This document shows positions 26,143 through 34,715 of a stretch of DNA of 64,000 bases, piece by piece. The notes under the pieces were generated by a model. The model was not told the origin of the DNA. It saw nothing but the letters and a program-made list of their open reading frames with translations, and searched no databases. The DNA lies in the NCBI RefSeq assembly GCF_022758295.1, contig NZ_JALDWJ010000007.1, positions 212,940-276,939 of the forward strand. The letters run 5' to 3'. A program made the translations under genes and the position numbers. This stretch comes from Lysobacter sp. CFH 32150. Lineage in GTDB: Bacteria > Pseudomonadota > Gammaproteobacteria > Xanthomonadales > Xanthomonadaceae. Every line of letters starts with the position of its first letter. Position 1 is the first letter of the stretch.

Positions 26143-27060
26143 ATGCATATCAAGACGCTGGCCGTCGCTGTCCTCCTGTCCGTCATGCCGATGGCGCACG
26201 CCTGCATCAATACAGTGGGTACCGACCACCAGGGGCGTCGCTTCTCGCCGGACGACTACGTCGGAAAAGATCTGGTCGACGGATTCACCAAGCCCCACGC
26301 CCAGCGCTATTGGCTGAAACAGGCGTCTTACGTGATCAAGCAGGCCCGTAACAAACCCGACTTCAAGAACCTGACCGACCTCGGCATCGTCCTCGTCTAT
26401 CAAGGGCAGTACGACCTGGCCGTACGTCACTTCCTCAAGCTCGAACGCCTCTTCCCTGGTCACCACGAAACGGCCGCCAATCTTGGCACCGCACTCGAAC
26501 TGGCCGGCCACGACGCGGTCGCCCTCAAATGGATCGGCATCGGCATCCAGCGCAATCGGCAGGAGCATTTCGGCTCCGAATGGCTGCATGCGCGGATACT
26601 CGAAACCAAGATTGCACTGGCCAGGGACCCGCGTTACCTGGAAGGACGGTCCATCACCGGTGTCGTGTTCGAACGGACGCTCGTGCCCGCCCTTCCAATC
26701 GCGATGCCACCGGGCAACGACGGCAGACCAGTCAAGCCATGGGAACTCAATTCGGCGCTTGCCTACCAGTTGCACGAGCGCACCGGATTCGTTCGCCCAA
26801 CCGACCCGATCGTCGCCAACCTCCTGCTCGACTGGGCCACCCTGAACCTCGCGGGCGGTCCCATCGAAACGGCCGACGTGCTCTATGACTTCGCTGTCAC
26901 CTACGGTGCCGAGCGCGATGCGTTGATGCGCAATCGACAGAGCTATATCCAGCGGGTACTGGCGCAAGCCGGGAAGGCAAAGGCGAATGGTGGCGAATGC
27001 GGGATCTGTCCGCCGATGCCACCGCCTCCGCCGCCACCACCGAAACAGTCACGGGCATAA
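26143..27060 (+). CDS. Secreted TPR-containing protein
   Basis: 305 residues from ATG at 26143. A signal peptide (IKTLAVAVLLSVMPMAHA) precedes TPR-like helices around DLGIVLVYQGQYDLAVRHFLKLERLFPGHHETAANLGTALELAGH. The C-terminus is Cys- and Pro-rich (GGECGICPPMPPPPPPPPK). An adapter or binding role in the periplasm is likely. It ends 15 bp before the frameshifted protease gene, so the two are probably co-transcribed. I do not recognise a specific family. Confidence 0.7.
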   Translation: MHIKTLAVAVLLSVMPMAHACINTVGTDHQGRRFSPDDYVGKDLVDGFTKPHAQRYWLKQASYVIKQARNKPDFKNLTDLGIVLVYQGQYDLAVRHFLKLERLFPGHHETAANLGTALELAGHDAVALKWIGIGIQRNRQEHFGSEWLHARILETKIALARDPRYLEGRSITGVVFERTLVPALPIAMPPGNDGRPVKPWELNSALAYQLHERTGFVRPTDPIVANLLLDWATLNLAGGPIETADVLYDFAVTYGAERDALMRNRQSYIQRVLAQAGKAKANGGECGICPPMPPPPPPPPKQSRA

Positions 27061-27075
27061 CGCATACACCGAGCC

Positions 27076-28006
27076 ATGAAGACCAAGGCGGCCATTGTGT
27101 TGGTCCTCATGGCCCTGGCGGCATCTGCCGGCCGCCACTACTGGCTGAATGCGCATGGCCATCGGGCTGGTGCCGAACAACCAGTGGCCACCAGGCCTGC
27201 CGAACCCGCACGGTTCACAGCCACGCTCGAAACCGCGCATTACGCGATCGCATCCACCGCAGCGCCATCGCAGACCGCGCTGGTGTCGGACGCTGTCGAG
27301 AGTTTGCATGGCGCCTACACCACGTTCTGGCGACTCACTGAAAATCGATGTCGATCGGCCCAAGTTGAAACTGGTCCTCTACAAGGATCGGCAGGAATTC
27401 AAGGCGCATAACCGCAGCAGCCCGTGGGCCGAGGCGTTCTACCTGGCGCCGCTGTGCCATGCGTATTACGGCGACGGCCCAAACCCGTACCACTGGATGC
27501 TCCACGAGGCGACGCACCAGCTCAACCACGAAGTGGCCAGGCGCCCGCGCGTCACCTGGATCGAGGAGGGGATTGCGAGTTATTTCGGCGCCAGCCGGAT
27601 CCAGGACAAAAAGCTCAAGCCAGGGACCATCGATATCGGCGCCTATCCCATCTGGTGGCTACCCACTGTCGCGTTGAGCGGGAACCGGCAGGACGACATC
27701 CGCAGGGGCCGGATCATTTCGCTGCGCGCGCTGATCAACAGCGGTCGCGACGACATCGGCAGGAACGTCAACCTGTACTACATCGGCTACTGGAGCCTGA
27801 CCCACTTCCTGTTCCATTACGACAACGGACGCTACGCCGGCAGCTACCGCAAGCTGATGACGAGTGGCGGCTCGCTGGAAAACTTCGAAAGACTGCTTGG
27901 CCCGGTCGAACGCATTGAAGGCCAGTGGTATCGGTACCTGCAGCAGCGGATCGACGAGGTTGCGGAACCTGAAACGGCCTCCGAACCTGTTTTCATTGAT
28001 CCCTGA
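27076..28006 (+). pseudogene. Frameshifted HExxH metalloprotease-like gene
   Basis: Two adjacent frames join into one protein. Frame 1 (27076 to about 27340) gives a signal sequence and TLETAHYAIASTAAPSQTA... LHGAYTTFWRL. Frame 2 (about 27335 to 28006) continues LKIDVDRPKLKLVLYKDR, LHEATHQLNHEVARRP and WIEEGIASYFG. HEATH is a zincin motif with a downstream Glu third ligand, as in gluzincins of the DUF1570/peptidase MA type. The break is near 27335-27345 (about +1). It follows the TPR gene by 15 bp and precedes the 28042 gene by 35 bp, so the three look like one operon. It may be a real pseudogene or a sequencing error. Confidence 0.7.
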
Positions 28007-28041
28007 AAGCGCCAACCCCTCTCCTGAAACGGACGTCGACC

Positions 28042-28575
28042 ATGCCCGCTATCCAGCCCTGCGAACTTCCAGAGGGCGCACTGCTCCACAAGTACCGTGA
28101 CAGTGGCGCTTACACGGACTGCTACGTCACCGAAGTCGCATGGCCCGTTTCCCAGGCCGAGTATGTGGAGGCCTTCTACACCACGACCGTATTCAAACTG
28201 GAACGGCAGCTACTCACCTGGTTCGCTTCCAGGCCATCGACCGACATCGAAGCCGGGCAACTCGCGGCCGGTGCACTCAGCTCGTTCGCTGCGTGGAGTG
28301 TGGAAGGGCAAACTTCCCATCAATTGCTGCTGTGCGATTTTGCGGGCCGCACCCGGTCCTGGCTGATGGCAGTGCCGGTCGAGGACGCCGATCCCTGTGA
28401 TCGCACGCGTTTGTACTTCGGTTCCGCCGTTGTTCCGATGACCAGCGCTGGTTCCGGGAAAAAGACGCTCGGTTTTGCATTCCGTTCGCTGCTCGGCTTC
28501 CACAAGCTTTACTCCCGGGTCCTCCTTCACGCAGCCAAAGCCCGCCTGGCGCGCCAGCGGCCCAAGGTGCGGTGA
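28042..28575 (+). CDS. Hypothetical DUF2867-like protein
   Basis: 177 residues. The sequence EVAWPVSQAEYVEAFYTTTVFKLERQLLTWFASRPST, AGALSSFAAWSVEGQTSHQLLLCDFAGRTRSWLMAVPV, and LGFAFRSLLGFHKLYSRVLLHAAKARLA has no signal peptide and matches, from memory, conserved proteins of unknown function in Xanthomonadales. Several aromatic residues suggest a small ligand-binding fold. It follows the frameshifted protease and may belong to the same transcript. Confidence 0.6.
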   Translation: MPAIQPCELPEGALLHKYRDSGAYTDCYVTEVAWPVSQAEYVEAFYTTTVFKLERQLLTWFASRPSTDIEAGQLAAGALSSFAAWSVEGQTSHQLLLCDFAGRTRSWLMAVPVEDADPCDRTRLYFGSAVVPMTSAGSGKKTLGFAFRSLLGFHKLYSRVLLHAAKARLARQRPKVR

Positions 28576-28725
28576 GCATTAGCGCACATGGACAGCCGTG
28601 GTGAGCAAAAGAAGACCAGCTTGGCCTACTCCCGACGATTCAAGCGTAGGACATCTTGTGAGCGTGTTTCACGCCCGCCAGACGGTGCGCCTTGGAGAAT
28701 CCGCGGGGCGTAACAGGAGAAGTTT

Positions 28726-29037
28726 ATGCCTGAGTCAAGCGCGTGGAAATTTTCTTACAAGCGTCGTGATGAACTCGATGCGCTGATCGACAAATTCGAA
28801 GAAGAGTTGTCGTATCGCCTTAGCGACCTGCAGGCCCACTACAGCGCGTATGCCGACACCATCTTGTCGATGACGGGCGCTCACGATGACCAGTACGTCT
28901 CCGAGCGCATCAACACGATACTGAAGTCGCGCGGCCTGTTGAGCGATACGTCGGCCAACAGTGATCCTGCGGTTTCATCCGAGCGGCACGCAGCGCCTGC
29001 CCATACTGACGGCGATCAAGGCGCGTCAGTGGATTGA
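28726..29037 (+). CDS. Hypothetical acidic protein
   Basis: 103 residues with a strong ribosome-binding site (AGGAGA) 8 bp upstream of the ATG. The N-terminal half is helical (RRDELDALIDKFEEELSYRLSDLQ), and the tail is a hydrophilic Ser/Ala/Asp-rich segment. No family is recognised. The A/T share is higher than in the surrounding genes, suggesting accessory DNA. Its 3' end overlaps the antisense gene at 29016. Confidence 0.55.
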   Translation: MPESSAWKFSYKRRDELDALIDKFEEELSYRLSDLQAHYSAYADTILSMTGAHDDQYVSERINTILKSRGLLSDTSANSDPAVSSERHAAPAHTDGDQGASVD

Positions 29038-29225
29038 GCCTCGGTATCCATCACTGAGATAACCCGATGCCCCACCACGTTGCGTTCGATCGTGGCGTAG
29101 GCGGCGTCGAGGATTTCTGCGATCACCACGAACCAGTCGATCCCTTCCACGTCATGGTCGGTTTCTACGGCACCTTGGAAGTGGAGTTGGCCATAGCGGT
29201 GCTCTGCTTCCATCGGCGGTCGCAT
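29016..29225 (-). CDS. Small hypothetical protein
   Basis: 69 residues from ATG at 29225. The core (GQLHFQGAVETDHDVEGIDWFVVIAEILDAAYATIERNVVG) has an alternating pattern that looks coding, but no family is recognised. It overlaps the 3' end of the 28726 gene by 22 bp on the opposite strand, an awkward arrangement that lowers confidence. The frame is open further upstream to 29282. Confidence 0.4.
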   Translation of the reverse strand: MRPPMEAEHRYGQLHFQGAVETDHDVEGIDWFVVIAEILDAAYATIERNVVGHRVISVMDTEAQSTDAP

Positions 29226-29743
29226 GCACAACGCAACCAGCACCAACGGCCTCGAGCCCGTCGGGTCGGGAATACACGCCAAGTTTCATGGACCCCCAGC
29301 CCTTCGCGGAGAGAACACCCGGAGCCCCACGCCCTACGCCCTTTGGAACGCATCTGCGTGAGCAGGAAGAGGCCCTGCTGAATGGTTTAGGCCCGGAGCG
29401 TGAGCCCGCGTTTCAAGCGCAACTTCATTCTGATCCTTTGGGCCTATAGAACCGACGCCGGGGCCAGATACTGATCGGGCGAACGCCTTCGTACCGATCG
29501 CAGTCCGCTCGAACGGCTTGCTGATACTTCCGACCGCATGGCCCCCAGAGTCCGCTGCATCCGGCGCACTCCGCTTTCGGCGGATGCGCCTAGGACCTGT
29601 TCCCACAGCTGACGCCAGTTCTCCACGAGACCAACGATCTCCATTTCACCGCGCGATTCACGCCGACGCGGTTGCGACGTTCCAACAAGGGAGAGCGCGA
29701 CGACTACTCGTCTCGCCCATCGGGAACGCAACGGGAGAACGAC
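29226..29743. other. Gap of about 500 bp without a convincing gene
   Basis: Only short frames occur. The least unlikely is a 66-residue frame on the minus strand (29447-29644) beginning MEIVGLVENWRQLWEQVLGA, which has no clear ribosome-binding site. An imperfect hairpin is present around 29560-29592 (GGCGCACTCCGC and GCGGATGCGCC). A Shine-Dalgarno sequence for the next gene lies at 29731-29737. Confidence 0.4.
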
Positions 29744-30439
29744 ATGATCCGTTTGAACCAGATCGCGCTGCGATCGCTGTGGTTGCTGGGGCTGTGGGCG
29801 TGTGCCTTGACTGCTTTGGGCTGGAGCGACCGGGTCGAGGCGCAATGCCCCAACGGCGATCCCTGCGAAACCATTTATGTCTATCGACTGCAATCGAGGA
29901 TGCCGGTTTCCCAGCCGCCGATCACCACGGATGCCGCCGGACGGCCACTGGTGTCGCTGCAGGAGGCCAATGCCAGCGACGCAACCGCATTCCGCGGCCT
30001 GCTGAGTGCAACAGCCTCCACCAAGCTGGCGATCCGCTTCCAGGTGACCCGCATCGCGATCCCACCCAACGATTACTGCAACTGCAATCTCGAGCATGCG
30101 GGTAAGGGCTGCCACGACGGAACGCCCCTGCAGACGCTGCAACAGTGCGTGCGCATCTGTCGCTACAACAACGCCGTTTGCAAGGTGGCCGGCTTCGACC
30201 AGAAGTCCGATAGCGGCGGTCGCTGGTACGCGTTTCCGGCGGCTACCCAGTGCGGTGGTGCCCGCAACAACTGGCAGAAACAGGCCTTTCGTTTCAATGC
30301 CACGGATTGCGACTGGCGCGAGGACGCACGCGTCATCAAAGGGGCCGGTTGCCTGGCGGGCGTGCTGAGCCATGCGCCACAGACATCGCTCGATGTCCTG
30401 TTCGGTCCCAACTCCCCGTGCCCCGACGAGCAGCTGTAA
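29744..30439 (+). CDS. Secreted cysteine-rich protein, unknown function
   Basis: 231 residues from ATG at 29744, preceded by ACGGGAG seven bases upstream of the start. A signal peptide (RSLWLLGLWACALTALGWS) precedes about a dozen cysteines, such as CPNGDPC, NDYCNCNLEHAGKGC, QQCVRICRYNNAVC and CLAG, which implies a disulfide-bonded extracellular domain. No known domain is recognised. It is the first gene of the accessory run 29.7-34.7 kb and lies 104 bp before the ECF sigma factor gene, so it may be its target or an anti-sigma-linked secreted product. Confidence 0.6.
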   Translation: MIRLNQIALRSLWLLGLWACALTALGWSDRVEAQCPNGDPCETIYVYRLQSRMPVSQPPITTDAAGRPLVSLQEANASDATAFRGLLSATASTKLAIRFQVTRIAIPPNDYCNCNLEHAGKGCHDGTPLQTLQQCVRICRYNNAVCKVAGFDQKSDSGGRWYAFPAATQCGGARNNWQKQAFRFNATDCDWREDARVIKGAGCLAGVLSHAPQTSLDVLFGPNSPCPDEQL

Positions 30440-30543
30440 CTGCGGCTCGCAAGTGGGAGTTAAAGCGCCTTCGAGTCGGGCCATGCATGGCGCGCTGACC
30501 GACGGAAGTTGTTTCGCGGAGCAACACGACAGGGATAGTTGCC

Positions 30544-31500
30544 TTGGACGTTCCCACGTACCCAGCACAAGAGGGGCCGCCCGCCGGTAGTTGCGGCGTG
30601 GCGGCCGACAGGGCGCAGGCGGACCAGTTGTTCGAACGCACTTGGCGCGCAGCGTATCCGGCCCTGCGCAGTCGTGCGCGACACCTCGCCGGCGGCCAGC
30701 CGGACCAGGCCGATGACCTGCTCGCGGGCGTCGCCATCAAGGCATTGCAGTTCATGCGCCGCTCGCTGGAGAAGGTGACCGATCCCGAGGTCTTCCTGTT
30801 CGTGGTGTTGCGGCATGTCTTCCTCGACAGCGTCCGTCGACGTGTACGCGACCACAGGCTGTTCGACGTCTCGGTCGAAATCGACGATGACCTCGGCGTT
30901 GCCGAAGCAGGTGGCGACCACATGACCGTGCAATGGAACGAGCGCCGCGAGCAGCTACGGATCGTCGCCACGACCATGCAGGCGATGCCTCGCGAGCAGC
31001 AGCGGTTGTTCGTCCTGCGCTTCCTCGACGACCTGCCGTACTCGGCGATCGCCGAACGCATGGGCATCAACGAGCCGCTGGCGCGCAAGCGTGTGCAGTT
31101 GCTGCGCGCGCGCCTGATCGACGCAATCGAGCATGACGCTTTTCACACTCCGACGGTTGCGACGTTCGAACAAGAGCGTCACCCAACCCACACGCAAGAC
31201 GTCACCACCCACAAAGGAGCAAGCCATGATCAATTGGAACGCACAATTCACCCAGATGATCCGCAAGACCAACCAGGCCTACTGGGGCAACTGGTCGTTG
31301 AGCAGCGAGATCACACCGGGCGCAGTCGGCATCGTCGACCCGGCCACCGGCCTCTTCAAGCTGATCTCGTCCACGATTCCGGGCGTCAGCGAGGGCAACT
31401 TCCTGCGCAACCATGTCAGCTCGGATTGGAACGCGATGACCAGCGATGTCTCGCGCACCGAAACCGACATCGACCTGAAGGGCGAGGTCACCGACCCTGA
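30544..31500 (+). CDS. ECF-type RNA polymerase sigma factor (C-terminal part overlaps the next gene)
   Basis: From TTG at 30544. Sigma-70 region 2 is seen in RAAYPALRSRARHLAGGQPDQADDLLAGVAI... and FLFVVLRHVFLDSVRRRVRDH, and region 4 in MPREQQRLFVLRFLDDLPYSAIAERMGINEPLARKRVQLLRARLIDAI. The sigma-like part ends near 31135; the frame then runs to 31500, antipodal in composition (His/Arg/Gln-rich) and overlapping the next gene by 275 bp in another frame, so this tail is probably not normal protein. A frameshift or lost stop after region 4 would explain it. No anti-sigma gene is adjacent. Confidence 0.7.
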   Translation: MDVPTYPAQEGPPAGSCGVAADRAQADQLFERTWRAAYPALRSRARHLAGGQPDQADDLLAGVAIKALQFMRRSLEKVTDPEVFLFVVLRHVFLDSVRRRVRDHRLFDVSVEIDDDLGVAEAGGDHMTVQWNERREQLRIVATTMQAMPREQQRLFVLRFLDDLPYSAIAERMGINEPLARKRVQLLRARLIDAIEHDAFHTPTVATFEQERHPTHTQDVTTHKGASHDQLERTIHPDDPQDQPGLLGQLVVEQRDHTGRSRHRRPGHRPLQADLVHDSGRQRGQLPAQPCQLGLERDDQRCLAHRNRHRPEGRGHRP

Positions 31501-32305
31501 CACCGGGATCACCACCAAGGCCGGAGTGCAGGTGCAATGGAAGTTCGGCACCGAGGGCTCGATGGTCTCGAAGTGCGCGCTGGATGCGGAGACCGTGCTC
31601 AACAATCCAGATGCCGTGCTCGGTAAAAACATCGACTGGCTGGTCGAGCGCGCGGGCCAGTCCGGCATGGGTGCGGACGGCCGCATCGCGCAGGGGTTCG
31701 GTGTCGTCACCAGCGTGCTGTACGCGCGCAGCGGACTCAACGTCGGCTCAATGGCGGCCGACAATACGTTCTCGCTGACCGGCACCGCATCGGGCGTGCA
31801 GAAGCTGCTCGGCGAGGCCAGCGGCAAGGGCTCGTTCACTTCCACGAGCGAGAGCAAGAGCGTCGACAAGCACCTGTGGCCGAGTGAAGCCGGCGTGGTG
31901 CCCACTGGTTCGGTGCCGCTGGCATTCACCTTCGCTTCGTTCGACGGTCGCCTGCTGCTGCCGCGCTGGATCACCCACATCAGCGCCTACCAGTTGGTGA
32001 TCCGCAACACCCACGGCGGCACCTACAAAGTTGACGTCAAACTCACGTACGACACGCCGCGCGGTGCCAAGACGAATACCACGTACGTGACCGGCGGCCT
32101 GACCGCGACGATCGCCGACATTCCGCTGGATGCGAGCAACCTCAAGCTCGAGTTGATCTTCCGTGGCGTGAGAACGGATGAGACCCACACCTTGCAATGG
32201 AACAGCCCGCGCGGGCAGTGGGTCAACGGCGTGCGTCATATCGACCTGTACGGCGTGTGGCCGGGCCAGACGCGTGCAGTCGATGCCGAGGCGGGCCTGG
32301 AGTAG
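31226..32305 (+). CDS. Unrecognised two-part protein with a beta-rich C-terminal half
   Basis: 359 residues from ATG at 31226, with a strong AAAGGAG site. The N-terminal half (about 1-230) opens NWNAQFTQMIRKTNQAYWGNWSLSSEITPGAVGIVDPATGLF and alternates strands with amphipathic helices around NIDWLVERAGQSGMGADGRIAQGF. The C-terminal part (about 255-350; HISAYQLVIRNTHGGTYKVD ... THTLQWNSPRG) reads like a beta-sandwich. There is no signal peptide or transmembrane helix. I do not recognise it; a pore-forming or lipid-binding role is speculation from the pattern only. The gene sits between the sigma factor and the muramidase. Confidence 0.65.
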   Translation: MINWNAQFTQMIRKTNQAYWGNWSLSSEITPGAVGIVDPATGLFKLISSTIPGVSEGNFLRNHVSSDWNAMTSDVSRTETDIDLKGEVTDPDTGITTKAGVQVQWKFGTEGSMVSKCALDAETVLNNPDAVLGKNIDWLVERAGQSGMGADGRIAQGFGVVTSVLYARSGLNVGSMAADNTFSLTGTASGVQKLLGEASGKGSFTSTSESKSVDKHLWPSEAGVVPTGSVPLAFTFASFDGRLLLPRWITHISAYQLVIRNTHGGTYKVDVKLTYDTPRGAKTNTTYVTGGLTATIADIPLDASNLKLELIFRGVRTDETHTLQWNSPRGQWVNGVRHIDLYGVWPGQTRAVDAEAGLE

Positions 32306-32423
32306 GCGCTTGCCCGCTATGCGTTTTACCCCTACGGGCCGCAATCAGCGGCCCGGCAGGACTCTCATCCTGAATTTAACCGCACTGACTCCCCGGCCGG
32401 GAGCGTGATTAGAGGAGTACGAA

Positions 32424-32855
32424 ATGCCTTACTTATTCGATCGAGAAATTGAAGCGGCCATCAACAAGAACGTCCACGACGCTACAGAACTACGAACGAC
32501 ATGCGATAACGCAACGACGCACCTCCTGCCACTTCATCCCAACCCTCACACCTACGCTGCCAACGACGCGACCGCCGAACAGCTCGCAATAAGCATGGGA
32601 AGCAAGTCCCGGAAAGATCGAGACGTCCCCGCGACCAACCCTCACGCGCTGGACTACGTCAGCGGTTGGACAGCACTCAGTGACAACGCCCAGCACATCG
32701 TTGGCATGGTGTGTGGCGAACTGCCGCACGCATATCAACTTGGACTCGACATCAGATCCCACGTCGTCATCGGAACGATCTACAAACTTGCCGTGAAAGT
32801 CTGGTCGACGATCGGGCAGTACACAGGGCCGGCCCAGGACGAAGGTCGACGCTAG
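32424..32855 (+). CDS. Hypothetical protein
   Basis: 143 residues with GAGGAG ahead of the ATG. Its codon use is richer in A/T than the core genes here, consistent with acquired DNA. The C-terminal segment (SGWTALSDNAQHIVGMVCGELPHAYQLGLDIRS) is helical. No domain is recognised and there is no signal peptide. It lies 118 bp after the preceding gene and 96 bp before the next, on the same strand. Confidence 0.55.
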   Translation: MPYLFDREIEAAINKNVHDATELRTTCDNATTHLLPLHPNPHTYAANDATAEQLAISMGSKSRKDRDVPATNPHALDYVSGWTALSDNAQHIVGMVCGELPHAYQLGLDIRSHVVIGTIYKLAVKVWSTIGQYTGPAQDEGRR

Positions 32856-32951
32856 GGTTTGAATGAAGCCCTACCCCTTACCCCTACCCCATACCCAACA
32901 CGCCGCGGCTGCCAGTCGTCTTCGGCAGCCGCGTCAGTGGGAGGAGAACCC

Positions 32952-34007
32952 ATGCGCATCATCAATAGATCGAATTGGCTGAACCTCGAGACCGCCACCA
33001 CGGCTCGACTAACTGTCTTTCGCAACGCGTCCATAGGCGTCGATACGCTCGTCAACGCGGCGGAGAATGCGGCCCCCACCAATATCACCGGGGAAATCCG
33101 GGATACGGTCGGAGGCACGGGAGCTCACTACGACATCGGTGACAGAAAGATCTACCTGGGAGCGAACGACATTGTCTTCAATCCCCCCCGCCACTACGGG
33201 ATCGGTCACGCAACGGCCGCCGCCAACTTGCCCGCCTTGGCCATCTCCGAATGTGCCGAGGCGGTGGTGTACGAGCTGCTCAACTGGGAGGCTCAGGCGG
33301 ATTACCGACTCTATGATCAGAGGTTGAACGACACCACCATGAGGCCCTGGGAAAGGGGATTGGCCTACTCCGATCGGGAGGCGAAAGTCACCTACGACCA
33401 TGCCGTGTTCATGCAGGGCCTGATCAACGCCGGTGAAGTCTTGTCCGATTTTTCGACCCGGAACATTGCTTCGACCAATGCCTATATCGGAAACCTCCCC
33501 GGGTACAAGGCCCTGATTGCGAATGGCCCGCACTCCGCCCCGCCCGGTGGCCATGTCACCGAAGCAGCGCATCTGCCAACCAAACAGATGTACTACTACG
33601 AAACCTTTGCCACGTTCAGCAACTCGAGCGCGCTCGGGAAACAACTGAAAGGGCTGCTGCAGCTGAAGAAGAGCCCGCATTTGGCCGAAGCCGAAGAGAA
33701 GATCGGCCTGGAGGCGGTGAACAACTGGCTCAAGAAGTCGGAATTTTCCGATGACCTTGGCAGGACAACATTCCCGCATTTCTGGGCCGTCATGGTGAGC
33801 GTCGTCAAGACCATTGCCCAGCGCAAGCCCAATGCGTTCAAGTTGCAGAGTCCCGATGCGGAGTTCTCGGCGGACATGTGGCGGCTGGCCAAGAGCAACC
33901 CAGTTCCGACTCGAAGACTCGAGCTAATCGAGGCCGAGCTGAAGAAGCTTGCGAGCCAGCTGAGGATTGGTACCCCGATCAAGATAACGAGCGACGGGGC
34001 CGCATAA
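32952..34007 (+). CDS. Unrecognised accessory protein
   Basis: 351 residues from ATG at 32952, with a strong GGGAGGAG site. A beta-rich start (TARLTVFRNASIGVDTLVNAA ... YDIGDRKIYLGANDIV) is followed by helices (AISECAEAVVYELLNWEAQADYRLYDQRLND) and a C-terminal helical region with LAEAEEKIGLEAVNNWLKK and RRLELIEAELKKLASQLR. The layout recalls secreted effector-type proteins with a helix ahead of an active site, but no HExxH or other catalytic motif is visible. No signal peptide. Its function is unknown. Confidence 0.6.
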   Translation: MRIINRSNWLNLETATTARLTVFRNASIGVDTLVNAAENAAPTNITGEIRDTVGGTGAHYDIGDRKIYLGANDIVFNPPRHYGIGHATAAANLPALAISECAEAVVYELLNWEAQADYRLYDQRLNDTTMRPWERGLAYSDREAKVTYDHAVFMQGLINAGEVLSDFSTRNIASTNAYIGNLPGYKALIANGPHSAPPGGHVTEAAHLPTKQMYYYETFATFSNSSALGKQLKGLLQLKKSPHLAEAEEKIGLEAVNNWLKKSEFSDDLGRTTFPHFWAVMVSVVKTIAQRKPNAFKLQSPDAEFSADMWRLAKSNPVPTRRLELIEAELKKLASQLRIGTPIKITSDGAA

Positions 34008-34096
34008 GAGACGCCGCACGTGGTCAGCACTTCGTGCGGGTCAAACGGGGTTTCGTTCGACAGGATCGAATGATCCAGCGTCCTTGGAGGCTGAAA

Positions 34097-34690
34097 ATGA
34101 ACCGCAATATCTCAGCGCAAGCCTGGACAACGCTTGCGCGTAAACTGCGTGTAGACGAAGCGTGCTTGCGCGCAGTTGCGATTGTCGAGTCCTCCGGCAG
34201 AGGGTTCCTTCCGTCACCTTCAGTTCTTCCGAAGGTCCTTTTTGAAGGGCATGTGTTCCACCGCCTGACCCAAGGCCACTTCGATGTGGGTTCTCCCGGA
34301 TTGAGCTATCCGCACTGGGATCGGTCGAAGTACTCCGGCACGCTCGCTGGAGAGTGGAAGCGGCTTGACGCCGCCTGTGCGTTGGACCAGGACGCCGCCC
34401 TGCAGTCCGCGAGTTGGGGCGCGTTCCAACTCATGGGTTTCAACTATCGCCTCTGTGGCTTTGACGACGTCGATGCCTTCGTAGCTGCGCACAAGACCGG
34501 CGCAGACGAGCAGCTTGCCGCGTTTGCGCGCTTCATTGCACGCCGGCCGTTCCTCGGCGCGCTACGGGCCAAGGACTGGAAACGCTTCGCGTATGCGTAC
34601 AACGGACCGAGCTACGCGAAAAATCGTTACGACAGCAGGCTGGCCGCCACATATGCCAGGTACTGCGGCGATGACGCTTTGGTCCGGTGA
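34097..34690 (+). CDS. N-acetylmuramidase (DUF3380 type)
   Basis: 197 residues from ATG at 34097, with TTGGAGG upstream. It matches the N-acetylmuramidase family found in phage endolysins and secreted effectors: catalytic Glu31 in AIVESSGRGFL, then VLFEGHVFHRLT, SYPHWDRSKYSGT, SASWGAFQLMGFNYRLCGF, FARFIARRPFLGALRAKDW and FAYAYNGPSYAKNRYDSRL. It should hydrolyse peptidoglycan between MurNAc and GlcNAc. There is no signal peptide, so release would require lysis, a holin, or a secretion system; none is visible. It is the last gene of the accessory run. Confidence 0.85.
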   Translation: MNRNISAQAWTTLARKLRVDEACLRAVAIVESSGRGFLPSPSVLPKVLFEGHVFHRLTQGHFDVGSPGLSYPHWDRSKYSGTLAGEWKRLDAACALDQDAALQSASWGAFQLMGFNYRLCGFDDVDAFVAAHKTGADEQLAAFARFIARRPFLGALRAKDWKRFAYAYNGPSYAKNRYDSRLAATYARYCGDDALVR

Positions 34691-34715
34691 TGCGTTGATG
34701 CCGCCAAGTACAAAT

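Noticed and set aside
34097-34690. A prophage lysis module suggested by the N-acetylmuramidase
   Set aside because: No holin, tail, capsid, integrase or terminase genes are seen on either side.
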